Source of the DNA: Candidatus Acidiferrum typicum
GTDB taxonomy: Bacteria > Acidobacteriota > Terriglobia > Acidiferrales > UBA7541
Direction: 5' to 3'
Assembly (NCBI GenBank): GCA_002478115.1
Contig: DLMH01000054.1
Coordinates: 1 to 64,000 of the forward strand
DNA length: 64,000 bases
The translations under genes and the position numbers were made by a program. Positions 60,778 to 64,000 of this stretch are shown here, one piece after another (the first letter of the stretch is position 1; the number at the start of each line of letters is the position of its first letter). The notes under the pieces are model-generated. The model was not told the origin of the DNA and made no database searches. It saw only the letters and a list, made by a program, of their open reading frames with translations.

Positions 60778-61410
60778 ATGAACCTTCCGAACTCCTTGAC
60801 CGTCCTGCGGATATTTTTCGTGCCGCTGCTGATTGTGGTCCTGCTGACGCGAACTCCCAACGTGGAGCTGTGGGGTTTCCCCATGCATTTCGAGTTCTGG
60901 GGCGTTCTGATCCTGTTGGTTGCGGCGGCCACCGACTGGGCCGATGGATATTTTGCGCGGCGTCATTCGCAAGTGACGACACTCGGGATTCTGTTGGACC
61001 CCATCGCCGACAAGTTGCTGATTTCCGCGGCGTTCATCTCGCTGGTGGACATGCATCTGCATCTGGTGCCGGCTTGGATGGTGGTGATCATTATCGGGCG
61101 GGAATTCACGATTTTAGGATTGCGCAACATTGCTTCGGCGGAGGGCTTCACCATCGCAGCGTCGGCGCTGGGGAAAACAAAAATGGTCTTGCAGGTGTGC
61201 GCGGTGGCGGTGCTGATCACCAGCGCCCGCCACCCATCGCTGAAGCGCTTTGCGTGGTTCCTCTTGTGGCTGGTGGTAATCAGCGCGCTGGTTTCCGCGG
61301 GGCAGTATTTCCTGAAGTTCTGGAGCCAACTGGATGACCGCATCAAGCAGCGGCGGAAGCTCAGCCTGACGGAAACACGGAAGAATTCGCAGGATGCCGT
61401 GCCTCTCTGA
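60778..61410 (+). CDS. pgsA: CDP-diacylglycerol-glycerol-3-phosphate 3-phosphatidyltransferase
   Basis: The 210-residue membrane enzyme makes phosphatidylglycerophosphate from CDP-diacylglycerol and glycerol-3-phosphate. The CDP-alcohol phosphotransferase motif is complete: DWADGYFARRHSQVTTLGILLDPIADKL (pattern D-G-x2-A-R-x8-G-x3-D-x3-D, about residues 44-70). The start MNLPNSLTVLRIFFVPLLIV is typical of PgsA. Four to six membrane helices follow. Its 3' end overlaps the AMMECR1 gene by 17 bases. The C-terminal tail is polar (DDRIKQRRKLSLTETRKN). Confidence 0.92.
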   Translation: MNLPNSLTVLRIFFVPLLIVVLLTRTPNVELWGFPMHFEFWGVLILLVAAATDWADGYFARRHSQVTTLGILLDPIADKLLISAAFISLVDMHLHLVPAWMVVIIIGREFTILGLRNIASAEGFTIAASALGKTKMVLQVCAVAVLITSARHPSLKRFAWFLLWLVVISALVSAGQYFLKFWSQLDDRIKQRRKLSLTETRKNSQDAVPL

Positions 61411-61942
61411 TGCCGACCGAAAGACCATCCTGGATTTGGCGCGCCAGGCCATTACGGAAGCTGTCTGTCACGGGCGCTTAATTCATCCCATCCCCAATAG
61501 CGGTTTGTTGGAACGGCGGTGCGGTGTGTTCGTTTCTCTCCATGTGAGGGGAAAGCTGCGCGGCTGCATCGGAGTGATTGACGGCCGCGAGCAACTTGGC
61601 GAGAGCATTGTGCGCTGTGCGGCGGGGGCGGCGCTGGAAGATCCGCGCTTCACGCGGATGCAGCCAGAGGAAATTGGGGATGCGGAGATCGAAGTGTCGC
61701 TGATGACCCCGCTGGAGCTAATCCGGCCCGAAGAAATTGAGATCGGAACTCACGGCTTATTGGTGGAGCAGGGCGGGCGCCGCGGATTGCTGCTGCCGCA
61801 AGTGGCTCTGGAGCACCATCTGGACCGCGAGCGCTTCCTGGAAGAAACCTGCTGGAAGGCCGGTCTAGCGCGGGATGCCTGGAAGAACCCGGACACGAAG
61901 ATCTATGGTTTTCGCTGCGAGATTGTTTCCGAAAACGAGTAA
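61394..61942 (+). CDS. amrA: AMMECR1 domain protein (AmmeMemoRadiSam system protein A)
   Basis: The 182-residue protein is one AMMECR1 domain: FVSLHVRGKLRGCIGVIDGREQLGESIVRCAAGAALEDPRFTRMQPEE, with the signature LRGCIG, then DAEIEVSLMTPLELI and GRRGLLLPQVALEHHLDRERFLEETCWKAGL. In bacteria it often accompanies Memo-like and radical SAM proteins (the AmmeMemoRadiSam set). Neither partner is next to it here. The function is unproven, possibly in modification of small molecules or proteins. It overlaps the end of pgsA. A terminator lies between it and the convergent gene. Confidence 0.88.
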   Translation: MPCLSDADRKTILDLARQAITEAVCHGRLIHPIPNSGLLERRCGVFVSLHVRGKLRGCIGVIDGREQLGESIVRCAAGAALEDPRFTRMQPEEIGDAEIEVSLMTPLELIRPEEIEIGTHGLLVEQGGRRGLLLPQVALEHHLDRERFLEETCWKAGLARDAWKNPDTKIYGFRCEIVSENE

Positions 61943-61958
61943 GCCATATTCAAAAGAA

Positions 61959-61990
61959 GAAGCCCGCGGCGCGGAGGTGACGCGGGCTTC
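61959..61990 (-). terminator. Rho-independent terminator of the reverse-strand secreted gene
   Basis: A perfect 10-bp stem pairs 61959-61968 (gaagcccgcg) with 61981-61990 (cgcgggcttc). On the reverse strand it is followed by ttcttttgaa, the T-rich tail expected after a terminator. It lies between two converging genes and may serve both. Confidence 0.8.
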
Positions 61991-62017
61991 CCGAAAACGG
62001 AACAGGCGGAAGAGGGA

Positions 62018-62923
62018 TTACTCGATTTCGACGTAATCGCCGGCGAAGGTAGCGTTACTGATGTAAGTAACGAACATGGTTGACGAGTTGTGGTCCACTC
62101 TGATCACGATGCCCTCGCCGAGCACTTCCCGGGGCAGATCGTTCCACTCGTATTTTTGAGGTGTACTGCCGAAGCCAAGCAGTTTGTATTGAACGTCCGC
62201 AGTAGTCGGAGTCATTTCCGCGCGCGCGCCCTGATAGCGGAAGATGCGGAAATAGTCCCCAACCTTCACGCCCTGATTGGTGCCGAGGTTGACATACACG
62301 ATGGAATTCTGGCCATAGGTCTGCGAAAATTCCTGGCCTATGACAAGCATGCCGACGGACTTGCCGCTGACAGGCGCAAAATGATCGAACTGGCCGGCGG
62401 GCTTGTATGGCGGCGAGGGGCGTTCCTCCATGGGCCTGAGGATGTCGCCGCGTTGGATGTAACTGCAGGTGAAGGTAACCTGTGCGGTAGAAACATTGGG
62501 CTGCACGTTAATGACAACAAGTTGTCCGGTATCCGAGTAGATCGTGCCCATGGCCTTCAAGAGCTTGTCCTGCCACTTGAACCATTTCACCCGTACCGGA
62601 TCAGGTACTGGCCGAACGGCAAAGAAGCGGTCCCCGACGCGCACGCCCTGATTGGAGCCTTTGTTGATGTAAACGTAATCACGGTTGGCGAAAACGATCT
62701 TGACGTTGGACTGCTCTCCGGAAATCAAGCGCACCTCATCCTGCACTTTCTCACCGGAGATAAAGCCGGCACAGTAAACCGCCGAAAAATCAGGCGAGGT
62801 GTGGGCGCCGACCGCTTGCGTGGAAGATACGACCTGGCTGGGGGCGTTGCCCTGCGCCGAAGCGCCGACGGCTGCCAGGAGAATTCCGAGACACATCGTT
62901 GCTGCGTTTGCGCGCATCATCAT
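62018..62923 (-). CDS. Secreted hypothetical protein with two repeated beta-type units
   Basis: The 301-residue protein has a signal peptide (MMMRANAATMCLGILLAAVGASAQG). Two similar units are visible: YVYINKGSNQGVRVGDRFFAVRPVPDPVRVK and VYVNLGTNQGVKVGDYFRIFRYQGARAEM, each with GSNQGVRVGD-type turns, recalling the C-terminal part of FlgT-like proteins. The two are about 120 residues apart. No catalytic motif is seen. The start is one of three adjacent ATGs at 62915-62923, preceded by AAGGAG. It is the only gene on this strand in the final 9 kb; it is followed by a terminator. Confidence 0.65.
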   Translation of the reverse strand: MMMRANAATMCLGILLAAVGASAQGNAPSQVVSSTQAVGAHTSPDFSAVYCAGFISGEKVQDEVRLISGEQSNVKIVFANRDYVYINKGSNQGVRVGDRFFAVRPVPDPVRVKWFKWQDKLLKAMGTIYSDTGQLVVINVQPNVSTAQVTFTCSYIQRGDILRPMEERPSPPYKPAGQFDHFAPVSGKSVGMLVIGQEFSQTYGQNSIVYVNLGTNQGVKVGDYFRIFRYQGARAEMTPTTADVQYKLLGFGSTPQKYEWNDLPREVLGEGIVIRVDHNSSTMFVTYISNATFAGDYVEIE

Positions 62924-63086
62924 CGTACTCCTTCGACTCACGCCAGAAAGGGCCGTGCGGGGACTTGCACCTTTGAAGCTAGCAAGCGCCTCAGGCTACG
63001 TCAACAAAATGGGTGAGGACGCTTTACACATTTGCAAAGGCATGCTACAAGCCCTATTTTCAAGGGATTGGGGGTAGTTTACGTCC

Positions 63087-64000
63087 ATGAAACCGTTCGG
63101 AACCGGGGTGGGGCGCATTTGCGGAGTGGCCGCGGCCGCAACCGCCAGGGAATTGAGGGTTCTGCTCCGGCAGGCGCTTCGCTACACCCGGACCGTGGAA
63201 CTTCGTTTGGACTGGCTGCGGAGCGACCAGGAACGCCAGAAGTTCTTAAGTTGGCTGAAGAGATCTCGCCCGGAAGGCGCCATTTTAGTAGCGACTTGCC
63301 GCCGGCGCATTGGCGGGGGAGAGTTTGCTGGAGACGCCGGCGCGGAATTGTACTGGCTCATGAAGGCAGGGCAAGCGGGCTGCCAGTGGTGTGATCTGGA
63401 AGTGGAAACGCTGCGGGAGCTGCCGGGAAAGTCCGTGGAAGGATACGCGATACCATCGAAGATGATGCTCTCGATGCACGATTTTCGACGGACGGCGAAA
63501 CTTCCCAAGAAGCTGAGCCTGCCGCCCCATGGAGGAGTGGACGCGATCAAGATGGCAGCGATGTCCCAGACAATTGGGGACAGCGTGAGACTTCTGAAAA
63601 TGCTGCGTCACTCGCGACAACTGATTGCCGTGCCGATGGGAGAGATCGGATTGCCCGCGAGGTTGCTGGCCCTGCGCGAGGGAAGTGCGCTGGCCTATGC
63701 ACCGGTGGCGGCGGTGACAGCGCCGGGACAAGTGCACCTGCGCGATTTCAAGGAGATGTACCGCGCGCACAAGATTACGCTCAAGACGCGGGTCTTCGGC
63801 GTAATCGGGAATCCCATCGGGCACTCGATGTCGCCCTTGCTGCACAACACGGGTTACATTGCAGCGAAAAAGGACGCGGTGTTCCTGCCGTTCCTGGTGG
63901 AACGCCTGGACGATTTCCTGAAGGCAGCGCCGGATCTGGGCGTGGAGGGCTTCGGGGTAACCTTGCCGCACAAAGAGGCGGTCTTCCGGCGATTGGATGA
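63087..64000 (+). CDS. aroDE: Fused 3-dehydroquinate dehydratase-shikimate dehydrogenase, cut by window edge
   Basis: The visible 304 codons encode two enzymes of the shikimate pathway. Residues about 10-228 are a type I 3-dehydroquinate dehydratase: ELRLDWL, ATCRRRIGGGEF, MHDFRRT and the Schiff-base Lys155 in DAIKMA. A shikimate dehydrogenase begins at about 235 (FGVIGNPIGHSMSPLLHN, then GVTLPHKEAV with Lys296). The fusion resembles plant-type DQD/SDH and is also known in some bacteria. The reading frame has no stop before the window edge, so the C-terminal Rossmann domain lies outside. The start ATG at 63087 has a weak ribosome site. Confidence 0.88.
   Translation, partial: MKPFGTGVGRICGVAAAATARELRVLLRQALRYTRTVELRLDWLRSDQERQKFLSWLKRSRPEGAILVATCRRRIGGGEFAGDAGAELYWLMKAGQAGCQWCDLEVETLRELPGKSVEGYAIPSKMMLSMHDFRRTAKLPKKLSLPPHGGVDAIKMAAMSQTIGDSVRLLKMLRHSRQLIAVPMGEIGLPARLLALREGSALAYAPVAAVTAPGQVHLRDFKEMYRAHKITLKTRVFGVIGNPIGHSMSPLLHNTGYIAAKKDAVFLPFLVERLDDFLKAAPDLGVEGFGVTLPHKEAVFRRLD

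Overview
This is a 64 kb, G+C-rich chromosomal window from a Gram-negative bacterium, most likely a soil-type Acidobacteriota. The lineage is inferred from gene content, not from a marker gene. The clues are a PadR-controlled permease of the acidobacterial 'duplicated orphan permease' type, LpxA with LpxI (lipid A), menaquinone synthesis by the futalosine route (MqnD), a bacterial tricorn-like protease, a choice-of-anchor-D secreted protein, a TonB with a long cytoplasmic N-terminus, and a fused AroD-AroE. There is no rRNA, tRNA, CRISPR array, prophage or intact insertion sequence that I can see.

Layout. 1-5 kb: a cut-off Cys/His-rich hypothetical gene, a metallophosphoesterase, then an island of visibly lower G+C with two adjacent genes (small unknown protein plus a TIR-domain protein, a candidate antiphage pair), followed by 1 kb of repeats. 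5-16 kb: secreted repeat protein, tricorn-like protease, a HigBA-type toxin-antitoxin module, arginase, AsnRS and a TIM-barrel isomerase. 16-25 kb: gamma-glutamyltransferase, MqnD, and a run of poorly known secreted or signalling proteins (PilZ, receiver). 25-37 kb: MoeB-rhodanese, CDGSH protein, a diguanylate cyclase next to a PilZ protein, GalE, two glycosyltransferases, FHA, TPR, dGTPase, PilZ-Sel1 and RDD proteins. 37-47 kb: a PadR/permease/adaptor/ATPase efflux group, then a radical SAM gene and an ABC exporter operon with a TPR protein. 47-52 kb: three peptidases. 52-57 kb: fabZ-lpxA-lpxI-Gfo/Idh-tonB, an envelope operon with overlapping or nearly touching genes. 57-64 kb: a tiny membrane peptide coupled to miaA, then hflX, pgsA, an AMMECR1 protein, a secreted protein, and the start of aroDE.

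Themes. Cyclic-di-GMP signalling recurs: one GGDEF cyclase with an I-site and three PilZ proteins that keep the RxxxR and D/NxSxxG motifs. Envelope biogenesis is the second theme. The third is repeats. Almost every larger intergenic gap, including gaps inside operons, holds short hairpin elements of three families: A, a paired 'ggggctaaagccc / ccggggctgaagccccgg' element; B, an element ending in 'cggtcggaatgac', in two cases bounded by inverted repeats; and C, hairpins with a conserved 'aaacccaag' lead and 'gccac' tail but different, self-complementary stems. They explain most non-coding sequence here. The most interesting leads are the TIR two-gene locus, the variable-stem hairpins, and one hairpin element inserted precisely into the loop of another.
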